This document shows, piece after piece, positions 1 to 11,893 of a stretch of DNA of 64,000 nucleotides (within the stretch, counting starts at the first letter, position 1; each line of letters opens with the position of its first letter). The notes below the pieces were generated by a model. That model was not told where the DNA came from. It saw only the letters and a program-made list of their open reading frames with translations, and did no database searches. A program made the position numbers and the translations under genes. The stretch comes from Isoetes taiwanensis (Eukaryota > Streptophyta > Lycopodiopsida > Isoetales > Isoetaceae). The stretch lies in contig JAJEKV010000001.1 of NCBI GenBank assembly GCA_021234155.1, forward strand, positions 32,874,177-32,938,176. The letters are read 5' to 3'.

Positions 1-228
1 TGATCCAAGCGCGTCGTACAGGTAAGCCATGAGCTCTGGATTCATCTGGGGTTCAATTCCCCAGGCTCATGTCATTATGTGGTGTTCTTCATGTTGTTGG
101 CCCATGGAGTGTTGGCATGCAGTAATCTGTCATGTTGTTTTCATACTATATTGTATTAAAGCAAAAATATTGTTTTATCCAATGGTCTGTGCCTTCATAA
201 TGCCCCTTGAAAGTCGGGTCAATAAGGG

Positions 229-640
229 CTAGTTTGACCTGCAGAAGACTCGGTTTGGACATTCTGGATTTATGGAGAGGGAATATACTGCCAGATGTGC
301 TGTTATCCAATGGCCAAGAAGCCATAATACATGGTTTAGCCATAATACACACTTTATAAACAAAAGTGGAGCTAATGGGCATTCTTGGCGAACTCCTCGC
401 CCAACAGAAAATACAGTGGAGAGTTCCCCTTGAAAAAGGAACACAGTAGACCAGGCAAAAATATGGAGCTTCATAACATCATTAGTGGACTATTGACCAA
501 AGCCCAACATCAAGAGGTTCTTTTTCAAAAATTCCCAATCCACACTATCATATGCCTTAAGGATATGGCTGATCACCTGGATTGTGGTTGGTGAAGCAGC
601 CGCTTGCACACTGTGTTCCTTTTGGAAAAACTTCAGTAAA
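229..640 (-). pseudogene. LINE reverse transcriptase remnant
   Basis: Fragment of a non-LTR retrotransposon RT, read on the minus strand. Around 500-545 the translation gives KAYDSVDWEFL, the palm motif of plant L1-type RTs, and around 395-420 it gives GVRQECPLAPLLF, the normally GVRQGCPLAPxLF motif B, here with Gly to Glu. The two blocks lie at the expected spacing but a stop separates them, and neither the YxDD box nor an endonuclease is recognisable nearby. It is a short, dead piece and not part of the larger LINE at 2629-7445, whose RT sequence is different. Confidence 0.7.
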
Positions 641-2628
641 ACCTCTTCTTCCTTGGAGTCTCTTTTACCAGCTATGCCCTTCTCCTAATGCCTCCCCTTT
701 TTTGAAAGGCTTGTTGGAGTTCTTTGCGACAGTACAGACCTTATTTCATACCAATCCAGTTGCCTATCATCAATTGAGTGCTCCTTGTTGGTGAATACCT
801 GTGGAAACCTTCAAAATCTAATCAAAATATTTTGTTTTGATTAGATTTTGTTATATAGAATAGTATCAGATGGGGATAAACTATTGTAGGGATTCATATT
901 TTGGAATGGATGGATAGATGGGATAGGTCACAAGGGGCCAGAATATCAAATGAAACTTAGGGAGTAAACCCCATGACCAAATATAAACAACACAAAAGCC
1001 ATGATCTCCCCCACAAACAAAGTTTATCTTTTCTTCAGTTTATTATTCAACATTTCTTTTGAATAATCTTAAATATTTATAGATGTTTGTTTATTTTGTA
1101 GCCGCCTTGATGAGGAATATGTGTAGTTGTTGTAATGAAGAACCAATTTTCTTGTGTGTGACGTTCTCTATCTTTGGTCGGCCTTATGTGGAATTAGTTG
1201 TAATGAAGAACCAATTTTCATGTGTGTGATGTTTTCTATCTTTGGCTCAAAATCAAATAATATCCAACTTTATCATCCAACATTCCTTTTGAATAATTTG
1301 AAATATTTGAAGATGTTTGTTTATTTTGTAGCAGCCTTGATGAGGAATATGTGTAGTTGTTGTAATGAAGAACCAATTTTATGTATGGGACCTTTCTTAT
1401 TTTTGGTTCAAAATCAAATAATAATTGTAATAGTGAGGAGTTTGCCTCCACTTTGTGTCTTTGATATCAACTACACATTATGGTACACTTTTTGTCTTTG
1501 TGCTACATATTGCTCTTTCTATTGTTAAGCATCCCATTTATTTGGCGTCTCTTTTATAGGCAACCGTCGCACGAAAAGGAGCTAGGAGTAATAAAAATTA
1601 ATGCAAAGGATTCTTTAGGTCATTTCAAACTACAAAGAATTTTTGCAATAACAAAGCCAAGATACCTTCTCTTGCTCTGAGATATAAAAGTGTTTTAAAC
1701 TTCATCCCCTATCTTTCAGAGTCATCCTTTTGTAGATTAACATGATGCTTCTTTCATAATTTCTAGTGAATGCCAATCAAGGCAAGTTTATCCTTAGGCT
1801 AATGGCATTTTAAAGCTCTCATGGAAATTGCATAGTCTAGATTTTAAGCTCACATCCCAGTGGATCACTCCAAATATCCCAAACAATTTTCCTTTGTTGT
1901 GACGAGTAATGAGATCATGAACTCCCAAATTCTCTATCTACGGTCGACATAGTAATTGACTAATCTATATGAGTGTTCGTCCTTGCTTGTTCGTGGAGGG
2001 GATCAGCTAACGCGTCAAACACTCCGCTTGTGCAGGCATTATCGACACATATAGCGTCATGTGCTAGCACTAGTATAATATTTTCAATATGTGATACTAT
2101 AGATGAAGTTATGTGTGATACTGCAACTGACATAAGTTATAACACTTATATTGTCGTTAGCACCATTGGAGTAATAAATGATGGTAAAATTGATGCAATA
2201 TATGATATTATTCATGGCGCTATTAGTAGCACATATATTATCATTAATTAGTATTGATATAATTATTGACCAAATTTATGACGATGCTAATGATGCTATA
2301 AGTGATAGAATTTTGTCATTGGTAGTGACATTGTACCTTGATTATCATTAGTTATATCACTTAATACTTTTTGAAATTTTAGGTGATATTAAAGTGATGA
2401 AACATGGCTATCCTCTTGTAGTGTCAGATCATATCTCATGCAATTGAGGCAAGCTAAAAATCAATGAATTGAGCTTGGCCGTCCAATTTCAAAAAGAAAG
2501 AAGCAGTGGGAGAAGAAGGAAAACTCCTACAAGGAAATGATAAAGATGATCAGCGAGGTCATCATATCAAAAAAAAGGGGGGATGTTGCAGAGGAGGAAG
2601 CAAAATTTGGCACCAAGAAGAAGAAGTC
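641..2628. other. Unassigned AT-rich stretch
   Basis: No coding region, RNA gene or mobile-element end is supported here. ORFs are short and lack recognisable motifs. The only clear structure is a set of local direct repeats near 1070-1385, described separately. Confidence 0.5.
1070..1385. repeat. Imperfect local direct repeats
   Basis: A block beginning ATTTATAGATGTTTGTTTAT near 1075 and running through GAGGAATATGTGTAGTTGTT to AATGAAGAACCAATTTT recurs about 235 bp later (1305-1380). A shorter third piece (TAATGAAGAACCAATTTTCA) lies at about 1201-1220. This is non-coding sequence duplication of unknown origin. Confidence 0.75.
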
Positions 2629-2889
2629 TAAGGAAGGAAGGAAGGAAGTTTATTTTAACGTCCACGGAGGCCAGAGGCCTATGAGACGGTACATGCAGAG
2701 AACAGGCAAAAAAGCCAAAAACCCCAACACCAAAAACAAACAATGTAACTGTACAGTAGAACCCTACTACCGGGATGAAAAAACCCCCACTTGGGAGGAA
2801 AACCCTAACAAGAGGGCTCTCAAATACCATGCCCCCTAAGAGCAAGTCCGATGGCCAAAATCAGCAGGATGTAAGCTCCCGGTCAAAGG

Positions 2890-5800
2890 CTACCATAGGT
2901 GATGCGAGTAATCGATATAGCGGTGTGTCGAGCATCTAAGATCGCTGTGCACCGCTTTGCTGGACATGGGCATATCTTTGGCCGGGCACCGCCGGAGGGC
3001 ATGGTGCTCATCCTCTATCACGTGCATCTCACAACACCGACATATCCTCTCCTCCCCGGGATCCCGCCCGCCATTCACCCCCAAATGACTTTTCAATTCC
3101 GAGGTAATGGGAACCCGCCCTTATGGCAGCAATAGCTCTCGCTTCTTCACGAGAGATGTGTGCTTTCAAGCACCGATGGGGTCCATGCTCAAGGCCGGAT
3201 TAATATGAGCGTGATAGTGCTCGCCTTGGGCTTTGCAAGAGTAGAGGCATCCCACCGGGTGGCAAAGATAGCCCGCATCCAATTGCCCATTCTCAAGGCG
3301 ATCGAATCGGGGTGCCACCATCCGCTGGTAATCCATAGACCACCTCCTAAACCATCCCTTACGGTGCTCGTGCCATACCCTCTTCACCGGGGGGCCCCGT
3401 TAACAACAACAACGACTGTGGGGCAAGCGATGCTCATCCATCCCATCCACCTTATGGAAGCAAGTAAGATGCCTCACGATAGCGTATCGTCAAAGGCCGT
3501 AACCCCGTCTCATACAACAAAATGCACGATACGATGCGGTGTCCTTCACTCTCAAAGCTATATGTCAAGAAAGCTTTCGCACCCTTTCCAACCTATCCCA
3601 TGTGTTTTTTGCTAACCTGCTGGGCCCCAAACCTCCACCCCATATAGCAGCACCACCACTCGACCAAAGCCCTAAACAGTGTGCTCTCCTCCCCGATCCA
3701 CGAGATCTATCCGCAAACACGCATTTTGCATTTTGCGCATATAAAGCCTTCCAAAATGCACCGGCTCTCCTCTCCACACACTCATCCCACAAAGATGTTA
3801 GTAGTGAAATCAATTCCCAGATACTTGAAGCTCCGCACCATCTCCACTTCCTGTCCCCTGTAATATAACTCCGGGATAGGGTGTTGCGAGGACAGGATCG
3901 CGAGAAGCTTAGTTTTGTGCAAGTTCACTGTCATTCTCGTTGCCCCACAGAACCCACTGAGGGCATCCAAATGCTGCTGCATACTGCTGGCCGTGTGGGC
4001 TAGCAAAGCTACATCATCCGCATATAGTAACTGGCTCACGAGGTCGCCTCGTGATAATTGCACCCCGGCTCCTCCATGGTGCCGCATCCACGTCTCCAAG
4101 CTATCAATGTACAACCCAAAAAGCGTTGGAGACAACGGGCAGCCCTGCTTAACTCCCATAGTGCTAGCTACCCGCCGATCTTCATAAGGCAGTGCAGCAT
4201 GAATCCCATCATAAAGCTGGTGCACCCCATTCTGCAACTCCTGTGGAACTCGCAAGTCTTGCAACCTCTGCCACAGCATGTCTCTGGGGACGGTATCATA
4301 TGCGCCTTAAAATCTACAAAGCAAAGAATACAAGTCCTGTCAGCGATTCCGCTTGCCTCCATCAACACTCTCAAAGTGAAGATATGGTCGGTCGTGGAGT
4401 GAGTCAAAAGCCCCGCTCGCCAATTGCCCGCACCCTTGCCTCCTCGCCCACTTAGTGAGTTTCTTCTCCACCACACCCGCCAGGGAGCTTTGCAAACAAA
4501 TGAGCTTACCATAATCATCCGTAATTGGCACGGCTCATCCAGATACTACCAGCTTTTATGCACAGAACAACCTTACTAGCCATCCACTCCGGGGGAGCCC
4601 CTCGCCGAGCCCGGTTAATGATCACCGGCCGGGGGCCCTACCACGATGGGCCACCCCATTTCAATAGCTTGGCCTGCAGCCCCCGAAATCCTTTGCCTTG
4701 CCATTCGCCAGATGCCCGAGACCCTCGCTGACATCCTCCCACGTGAGCTGCAAAGCACCTCTCCTACCTGATCCGGGACCCCGGCATTAGCTCCCGGGGG
4801 TCATATAACTCCGCAGCGGTGCATCCATTGCTCCATTAATCGACATTACCAGCCACCGGGCGCTTCGGTATAACACCTTACGCCAAAAGCTTTTGGCTCG
4901 CCATGAGCATGTCAAACAGCCCCGGGTTTCGCCATGTATCTCCCCTTCTTGGCTTTTAGGAAGAGCTTATAGTCTTGCGAGGGCTCGTGGCCGCAATCGT
5001 GGATCTATGACCAAGCGAACCGCTCTTTAGAGCCTTGCAATCGACATCAAACCACGGGTTCTCGTGAAAATGCGTGGGCGCCCCTCCTTGGAGGGCCCTT
5101 CACCGCAAAGGAAGCCCCCGGAAATGCAAGCGGCGCCCTCACCAGCCATGCACACCTCTTCCGGTGTGTAAAAGCTATCAAACCCCTCAGAAACCCCCGC
5201 ATTCAACACAGTTCATACATGCCCTCGCTTCGATAGCGTGGGATGTATGGTAACCCTCCACGCCCTTTGCGGTGTCTCCACTATTGAGTGCTCCCAATTC
5301 AGCGTGACATAAAGCGGGTAGTGATCTGATAAAGCCTCCTCATCCCCTCGCGCTTGTGCCAATGGAGAAGTGTGTAACCATGTCAAGTCTTTGCTACCGG
5401 GCGAAGGTAATCCAACACACTAGCTCCCCATCCCCGCCTATCACTCCCGCAAGTAACACCCCCGAGTGTGGCCATCGCTGCATACCATTACAAATTACCA
5501 TGTCAAAACCCGGCAGAGCTGGACCAGCTTTGCACGCCAAATGGTCTAGCCACCATATCCCGGGAGTGTTTGTGGTCTTTGAATAGCGGTTGTCTCAAGC
5601 CAAAGCGGATCAGCATTAGCGCCACCTTGAAGGTCACCGACCGCAATCGCGCCAGACGAGCATTGAAATCTCCTAGCAAAACACACGCCCCTCGCTGCCT
5701 ATAGCGGTCGATGTCATCATACGCTTCCTATACCGCATCCGACATCTGTGGTTCGTGATCATGTACCGGTAGAACTTAGAGCCCGCGCATGGGGAATGTA

Positions 5801-6060
5801 GCAAAATAGCAAGAAACAATGGAATATGACCGGGCTCTAATACCATTACCCACATGTAGCGGTTAAATGCATCGACTTAAGTGTGATCTTGCATGCTAAG
5901 GCGTGCCTAAAGTAGCAAACCACTCCACCGCACCCGCGTCCGCCATGGCGCCATTAGCAAGTGAGAAATGCCGATATCCTCGAATGTCCGGCAATTGATG
6001 CCCTTCATACTCCCATGTCTCCCCGCAGGAAGACGATGTCCATGTCTCTGTCGCGATCCC
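2890..6060 (-). pseudogene. LINE-A ORF2: endonuclease and reverse transcriptase
   Basis: Broken ORF2 of LINE-A. The endonuclease is recognisable from LLGDFNARL near 5650-5690 and SDHYPLYVTLNW near 5280-5320, both active-site blocks of the AP-endonuclease family used to nick target DNA. The RT follows: ANGKAKDFGG (about 4660-4700), STTDHIFTLRVL (about 4370-4405), the DFK/AYD palm strand (about 4290-4330), GVKQGCPLSPTLFGLYIDSL, and the catalytic LLYADDVALLAH near 4000-4030. The best continuous stretch is 3782-4279. The C-terminus carries RICRCCEMHVIEDEHHAL..CP, a CxxC..H..C motif. Frameshifts occur every few hundred bases. The same C-terminal family also appears as the insert at 46807-47228. 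Confidence 0.8.
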
Positions 6061-7445
6061 ATTCAAGCCACCGCCCCTTCGCCGCGGAAGCCCCTACAAT
6101 TCTAGGAAACAATGCGAAGACACTTTCCCTATCGATCAAGGTGTGGACCCATCCGAGTGCCCGAGGACGCCGGGCTGTGGTTGGAATAACTTTCGGGCGG
6201 CCCTAATGACGGACCCCGATGGATGTGCTGCGGTTGTAAAAGGCCTCAATCCGCCCTCCCCTCGCCTCGCTTTGGCTCGATGCCCCGGACCGCTCACGCC
6301 TCGCGGATACAAATTGTTCGTGGGAGTCGCGCCTCGCAATCGTCGGACGAGGAGGCACATATACCTTCATCTTGCCATTAACCAAACCAGCAGCCCCTCC
6401 AGCTTGTCAAATCTCTCTTATCTTGACCAACTCTTGGCTTCTTTCCCGTTGTTGCGTTGGGAGATCTAGATCCGTATATGGGCGTACCTTTCAAGCGGCC
6501 CAGTGCGGTACAACAACAAAGATTTTGCCTCCCAATCCAAGACTGCAAACTTAACTAGCCGAGGTCTCATGCTCGGTCCTCCGGACATACGATTGGACTC
6601 TTGATAACCAAATCGTAATTGGAGCTTTGCAAGTACCGGGGTGGTAAGCTTACACGGCAAATCCTCGCCTTGTTCCTCCGGCAATCCCCTTCGCACAATA
6701 AGGTTGAGGCGTGCCCGGATGTCTTGCTCCTCACGGTACCGCTGATTCCCCGAGCCACCTCGCCTCTACGGTATGGGGTGCTGTGCGACGCGGCGTGGTG
6801 CACTCGGGACTCGTTGCACCTCCATTCGAGGTCCCCGCATCTCTTTTTGTAAAGTGGGCCATATGGTTCTCTATATGTGAGCATCTTCGACATCTCCTCG
6901 CTCATGCGCCTTTGCTTCATCAAGGAATTGGAGCCTGCCCCGCGACCGCTTCCACATCCTTTTCCTTAGCATCTATCCGACCAGCCATGCTTGTGACTTG
7001 TACAATCTGGCTGCGGCAACCCCTTTATGTCAGCCCGCGCTTGCGCCATGTCTTCCATCCACCGCTGGTGGACCTTATCCAAGCGGTGCCCCATCTCCGC
7101 GACTAGGCTGCATTGTTGCTTGTATCTCCCCTTTATCCGGTCATTAGCCTTTTGGGCTCCCCGCAATCATAATCCCCGGTTTCGAACTTCCACAAGGGAA
7201 ATTCGGCTCCTACATTGGAGAAGCCGCTTCTTGGCGCAGCCCCCGGCGGATGGTCCCGTGATGCCTCCAAGCTTGCCGGCCTTAGCCTGGAGGGAACCGG
7301 CTGTTCTGTACAACCCCGGATTGCCTCAGCCAGATACCCGCTTCGATGGGGACGAGGTATCCAAATTGCGGGCTCTTTTCTTCAACGTATGCATGCTGTC
7401 AGGGGTCGCCATAGAGGGCCGGGACTGTCAGGTGGATTCCGGTGA
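6061..7445 (-). pseudogene. Probable 5' part / ORF1 region of LINE-A
   Basis: The region upstream of the LINE-A endonuclease is GC-rich like the rest of the element and has minus-strand open stretches. One, at about 6966-7166, looks coiled-coil-like, with alternating charged residues and RLDKVHQRW. I recognise no zinc knuckle or RRM. Assignment to ORF1 rests on position only; it could instead be 5' UTR or another insertion. Confidence 0.3.
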
Positions 7446-7868
7446 CTAAAACAGAGGAAACACCATACAAATCATACACCGACGGAAAGCTCGTTCGATA
7501 AGCTTTCCAATGAGCCCAAGAACACCAAGGACCCTCTGATTCCTACCATATAGTGTTCAGTCTTGATCATGTGTGGAACAAATGGAATGAGGTGTGGAAC
7601 AAGTGGACAACAAGGGAGCTTCTAGGAAAAGCAAGGAGTCATGAGAAAGGATCCATTGAAGATTTTACAGTTACAGACTTGAGGAGTGCACATGGCTTAA
7701 GGGGAGAATTTTAAGGGAAGAAGAAATTCTCAAAGTACTCCAGTCTGTTATAGATGGACAGGTCTTTGTGAAGAAGATCTCAAAAATCAAAGGTGTATTA
7801 TCCTTTCCAGAGGCCTGCAAGTCCATGAAAGACCTCCGTGTTATGAGGGAGGTCATCTCGAAAGAACT
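7446..7868. other. Flank between LINE-A and gypsy-1A
   Basis: About 420 bp of ordinary composition with no supported gene. The five bases before the LTR (GAACT, 7864-7868) would be the left target duplication of gypsy-1A, but the matching right copy is lost because the 3' LTR is truncated. Confidence 0.4.
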
Positions 7869-9373
7869 TGTGACGTTCCAACATAATATACAGTATGAAT
7901 ATGTATATTATATTGCTACGTCACTCATACATGTCGCCTTGACGATATGCACTTGGAAACCGTAAAAGGTTGCACCCTAGGGGGGCAACTTCTGAAGTTT
8001 CACATATTAAACTCTTTGCCACGTGGCAAAACCCCACATGCCCTTTTAGCCCTAACCCTAAAAGGTCATGTAAAAAGAACAAAATTAAATCCTAAACCCT
8101 TTTCTGTTTTCGCATTTCAGCTTCCTTGAGCCATTCCGGCCAAGCCAAGCTGCTATCTCGCATTGCCAGATGCCGCCAAGCCGGCTTTGCACAATACATC
8201 TCCAAGATTTGATCGCCTTCGCCTTCAACAGAAGTATGGATGCATTCCAAGGAGCTAGAGCAAGCCAAGGTTCAGGTAAATCGCAATTCTGTTGTGCAAT
8301 GCCGACTTTTAGCCTGGCAATGAGCTGGTTTAGCATGTTAATTTAGCCTTAGAGGCCTTATAGACTCTGAGATCACAAGCCCTAACCAAGGAACCTAACT
8401 ATGTATGTTTAGGTAGGTAGATTAGATGTTATTCTATATTTCAGTTCTATGGATGATGATGTTCTACTCTGTGCACACTCCTGTGTATTGGCTAGAGACC
8501 CTGAAAACCTCAGTAGTTGATGTATTTAGATAGCCTCATTAAATCCCAATTAATGCGGCCTGTGCATAAGAACCCGCCTGGATGTGGATGGCGGGGTTAG
8601 ACCAGTAGACAAGGAGGATATGTCCCATTACAGATTGATCCCTCTGGTGTGTAAAGCCTACTATGGATCTTAGCGAGCTAGACCTAATGGCTTGCCACTG
8701 CTTGTGGGCAAGGCATGGGCTCGACACCTCTTGGGTGATGTGTCACCTTCAATGAGGTTCAAGTCGTAGACAGACGGTGGCCCTCTAACTGCCTGTGATG
8801 GGCATACATACTTTGGAGGTAGTGATCTCCTCCTACCTCATTGGGACTTGGGAGATGTAACCTAGAAGTAGCCCCCGTGCCTATGCACCCGACAGGCTAC
8901 GGTCAAGTCCCAAGACTTATCAGCCTATTCTGTAAAGTATGCACAGGAAGGGCGGATGGAGAAGACTACTTAACAGCCATGTTCCTATGCCAGCCCAACT
9001 CAGTTGCCAGGAACATTGTTTGCGATGACTTTATAGAGACCCAGACCGTCAGTCCATCCCCCTTGAGTCTGAGCCTTGGGTAGGATTTCTTCCATGTTGA
9101 TGTTATTGATGTTCTCATAGATGTATGATATGGTGAGGCACCCTTGAGGTGGAGCTATGTGTGTCTGATATCAAGTGCTCATGTTACTTACACTTCCACA
9201 GCTAGGATGATCCCAAGAGGAGACAGGATGAATGACACGTCCATTCTTCCCCATCGATTCCTTGTCAGGGGATTGATGTCAGGAGGACGGCCTCTGTCAC
9301 CTTGGTTGCCAGAGGAATGAACTTCGACTTCTGATATGATGGAAGCATTGTAGATGGAGTAGGGGACATCACA
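7869..9373 (+). repeat. 5' LTR of gypsy-1A
   Basis: 1505-bp LTR beginning TGTGACGTTCC and ending ATCACA, i.e. canonical TG...CA. It aligns through its first ~900 bp with 38351-39259. Shared blocks include the GTATGAATAYGTATATTATA start, TTTGCCACGTGGCAAAACCCCACATG, and the segment through GATGTGTCACCTTCAATGAG. A related start also occurs on the minus strand at about 45013. The end is fixed by the primer site at 9375. Confidence 0.88.
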
Positions 9374-9374
9374 G

Positions 9375-9386
9375 TGGTATCAGAGC
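9375..9386 (+). other. Primer binding site, initiator tRNA-Met
   Basis: TGGTATCAGAGC sits one base after the LTR end. It is complementary to the 3' end of plant initiator tRNA-Met, the usual primer of plant Ty1 and Ty3 elements. It fixes both the LTR end and the element strand. Confidence 0.92.
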
Positions 9387-9607
9387 TATGATCTTGGTAG
9401 ACTAAGATCGAGCACTGGCCAATTCCCTGATAGGAGTAACAGTTTAGACCTTCAGTCTTGGGGATAACAATTCAAGCATGAGCCTCAAAAATTGGGAAAT
9501 TTTTTTTCCATCTTTAGAACAATAAGCTAAGCTAATGTTAATTAGGAAAAGTAAATTAAAAATGAAAGGCATTATAGACCTGAAAATTTTGGCCATTAGG
9601 GAGTCAT

Positions 9608-9677
9608 CCCTCATAGAGTGCGCCAAGACCCTTAGCTAAATTTTAGCTTGAGGCTCTCGCGCACTGTATAAGAGTTT
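9608..9677 (+). repeat. Leader stem-loop module 1
   Basis: Imperfect palindrome with outer arms AGAGTGCGC / GCGCACT and inner core GCTAAATTTTAGC. It is the first of four similar modules in the gypsy-1A leader. Confidence 0.7.
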
Positions 9678-9818
9678 GATCATTGTTGACCCAGAAGGAT
9701 GCATAATTAGAGTAATCTAATAGCACAGGACAGCTTAGAATTTGATTTTAAGCCAGGAAAACATGTTATAACATTAAGAAACTATTTAGAAAACCTAAAA
9801 TAGAGCCAAAAATGAGTA

Positions 9819-9888
9819 ACCCTTCACAAAGTGCGTCAGGGCCCCAAGCTAAAATTTAGAACGGCCCACTCGCACATTGTGCGAGTGG
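9819..9888 (+). repeat. Leader stem-loop module 2
   Basis: Same design as module 1: AAGTGCG.. paired with ..CGCACATT around AGCTAAAATTTAG. The arms have some substitutions but still pair. Confidence 0.65.
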
Positions 9889-10112
9889 TAGCAGTACTTT
9901 TTGTCTAAAGAAACCTAATGTCTTAACCCAACAAACACTAATGCTTTAAATAATGGTATAGCATGAAAATTGCAGGTCGAAACCCTAAAACTCCCAGACC
10001 TATAAATAGACCATTAGGGTTCTTCATTCTCACCGTACTCCTCCAACTTGCTACTCTCCGACCAAGAAGGCGATTTTTAGGCGCTGGGAAGGCGATCGCA
10101 GTATTTCAAAAC

Positions 10113-11069
10113 ATGGCCCACACCAAACAGACCGCTCGAGTGGTTATGGAGGGCAGATTGACAAGCGTCCAGGTGCTTGCTGCAGAACAGAATGCGAGAG
10201 AGGCTCGAGGGCGAGCTTGAAATGAAGAGACCCCAAATCCAAACCCAAACCCGTCAAACCTGGAGAACCAGGAGGAGAAAGAGCAAGATCAGGATCAACA
10301 AGAGCACCAACAGAATCCTGATCAGTAGGAGAACCCAGAGAACCAGGAGGATGGGAACGGGGAGGATGATGAGGAGAAGGATTTTGCAACAATAGAGAAG
10401 AGGGAAGCCAAAAGGGAGACTTGTAGAGAGGGTGGAACTCTTGAAGCAGAGGGAAGATAAAGGGAAGGACCCAGCTCCCCCGAAGAAACCCCAGAGGAAA
10501 ACGAAGAATACACCCAGCAAATGGGTGAAGATTACGGAGAGGGAGCCCGACAGACCAGCATCGTCCTCTTCAGACACGGACTCGAACGATGATGCCTGGA
10601 GGATACCTCGCTAGACAGAAGGGACAGGACCCTCAATCCCGATAATCAGGAAGTAGCAGCCCCACCTCCCTAGCCAGGATGGCCAAAACTGGTTGCAGAT
10701 GCCAAGAAGCCCAACAAGTCGGGACGAGAGTCTTATGTACTCAAGCGTGAGCGAGAGTACAAGAAGAAGGTGGTGGAGTACAAAGAGTACATGAAGATGT
10801 ACGAGGCCTATGCCAAATATTATGAGGAGCACAAGGTTAGGTACGTGAAGGAGGAAGGCCAACAAAAGGAAACACCTTTAAGCCGCCTCCTAGAGAGACC
10901 TGTACCACCGAAGAAGCCCATGAAGCGGAGTAAGGACTCGTACTTCGCCAAAGTTGCTCGGAAGATTCGGCACTTCCATAGGAGCTATGGACTTCTGATT
11001 CCAAGAGCCGCATTTGCAAGACTGACCGCGAGATCTTGCAACAATTCGACAAGGAGGAGTAACAGATGA
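10113..11069 (+). pseudogene. gypsy-1A leader ORF 1, start resembles histone H3 tail
   Basis: A coding-like block between the LTR and gag, now in several frames. An ATG at 10113 opens MAHTKQTARVVMEG; the first nine residues match the N-terminus of plant histone H3 except for His in place of Arg-2. The similarity then stops. The downstream frames are acidic (Asn/Glu/Asp-rich, 10225-10400), then Lys/Pro/Ser-rich (10432-10614), then a Lys/Tyr/Glu-rich helical stretch (10750-10900). Gypsy-1B has the homologous start at 62378 on the minus strand, reading MARTKHWG. The protein function is unknown. Stops at about 10218 and 10326 and frame changes show that this copy is not functional. Confidence 0.5.
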
Positions 11070-11333
11070 CATGTTACTAGCATTACAAGAAGCAGCTGAG
11101 CAGAGGCTGGTGCAGCATTTTGAAGACTCTCTAGCATGTGCTCTTCATGTGAAAAGAGTCACTTGTATACCCAGAGATATGAAGCTGGCCAGATTTATAA
11201 AGAAAGTTTTTGTAATATAAAAGTTGTTTAATTTGAGTTGCAAAGTGTAATAATGTCTTTGATGTAGTTCTGTTGATGGCATGTATAATTTGTTTTGATT
11301 AATTTGGACAAAAAGTGACCTAATAGAGTCCCA

Positions 11334-11401
11334 CCCTTCATAGAGTGCACACAGGGCCCAAGTTAAAATTTAACTCGACCCTCTCGTGCACTGTATGAGT
11401 A
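11334..11401 (+). repeat. Leader stem-loop module 3
   Basis: TAGAGTGCAC...AGTTAAAATTTAACT...GTGCACTGTA: outer and inner arms both pair. Same design as the modules at 9608 and 9819. Confidence 0.7.
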
Positions 11402-11537
11402 TTTGGCCACTGATCTATATCTAGACAAATCCAAAACCAAAAATTAAGGGCATATCCCGGCTTAATTCCACGAGTTAAGCAGAATTCTATCCTCATACCA
11501 AAATTTTGGAGTCATCTAGGACCCAAACAGGAGCCCA

Positions 11538-11606
11538 ACCCTCACAGAGTGCGCCTAGACCCTTAGTTAAAATTTAACTTGGCCCTCTCGCACACTGTTT
11601 GAGTGG
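11538..11606 (+). repeat. Leader stem-loop module 4
   Basis: CAGAGTGCG...TTAGTTAAAATTTAACTT...CGCACACTGTT, matching modules 1-3. Counterparts of all four modules are visible in inverted order in gypsy-1B. Confidence 0.7.
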
Positions 11607-11893
11607 TCCGAATTAAATAGGCATAACTCACCCAAACTACCTCTAAATTAGACGAAATTTGTTGCAATAGGATCATTAGGAAGTCCTTTAGATGCTTATA
11701 ACCTTAGACTACCTATCAAATAGCTAGTTAGATATTGAAGTGATAGACATATCCAAACCCAAAAAATTCCGCAAATTAGATATACCCACGACCCTCATTT
11801 GCATTCCACAGTCTCACTCCTCACTCCAAGGCAATTTTCCTGCTCGCAGAGGCGCTTATATATCTGTTTGTTGACCCCATCCACATCAGCATC

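Larger units (their letters stand above)
2629..7445 (-). mobile_element. LINE-A, degraded non-LTR retrotransposon
   Basis: Minus-strand LINE about 4.8 kb long. The 3' end, on the left, is marked by short tandem repeats (GGAAGGAAGGAAGGAAG at 2632-2650) instead of poly(A). In element order it holds a poorly preserved ORF1-like part, an AP-type endonuclease (about 5230-6060), an RT (3782-4530) and a C-terminal Cys/His motif (2890-3096). The reading frame changes repeatedly, so the copy cannot encode protein. A microsatellite-like tail is typical of RTE-like LINEs in contrast to L1; that clade assignment is inference. No target duplication was found. It lies immediately left of the gypsy-1A flank. 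Confidence 0.75.

Noticed and set aside
40-75. Box-B / T-arm-like sequence (TGGGGTTCAATTCCCCA) suggesting a tRNA gene or SINE
   Set aside because: The T-arm pairs well and GGCTCAT could be an acceptor arm, but no matching 5' acceptor, D-arm or anticodon arm is found in the bases available. A similar B-box near 22530 (minus) also lacks the rest.
10144-10865. Minus-strand ORFs rich in Ser, Leu and Pro across the gypsy-1 leader
   Set aside because: Shadows of the plus-strand Lys/Glu/Arg-rich leader ORF; the gypsy-1B homology follows the opposite strand.
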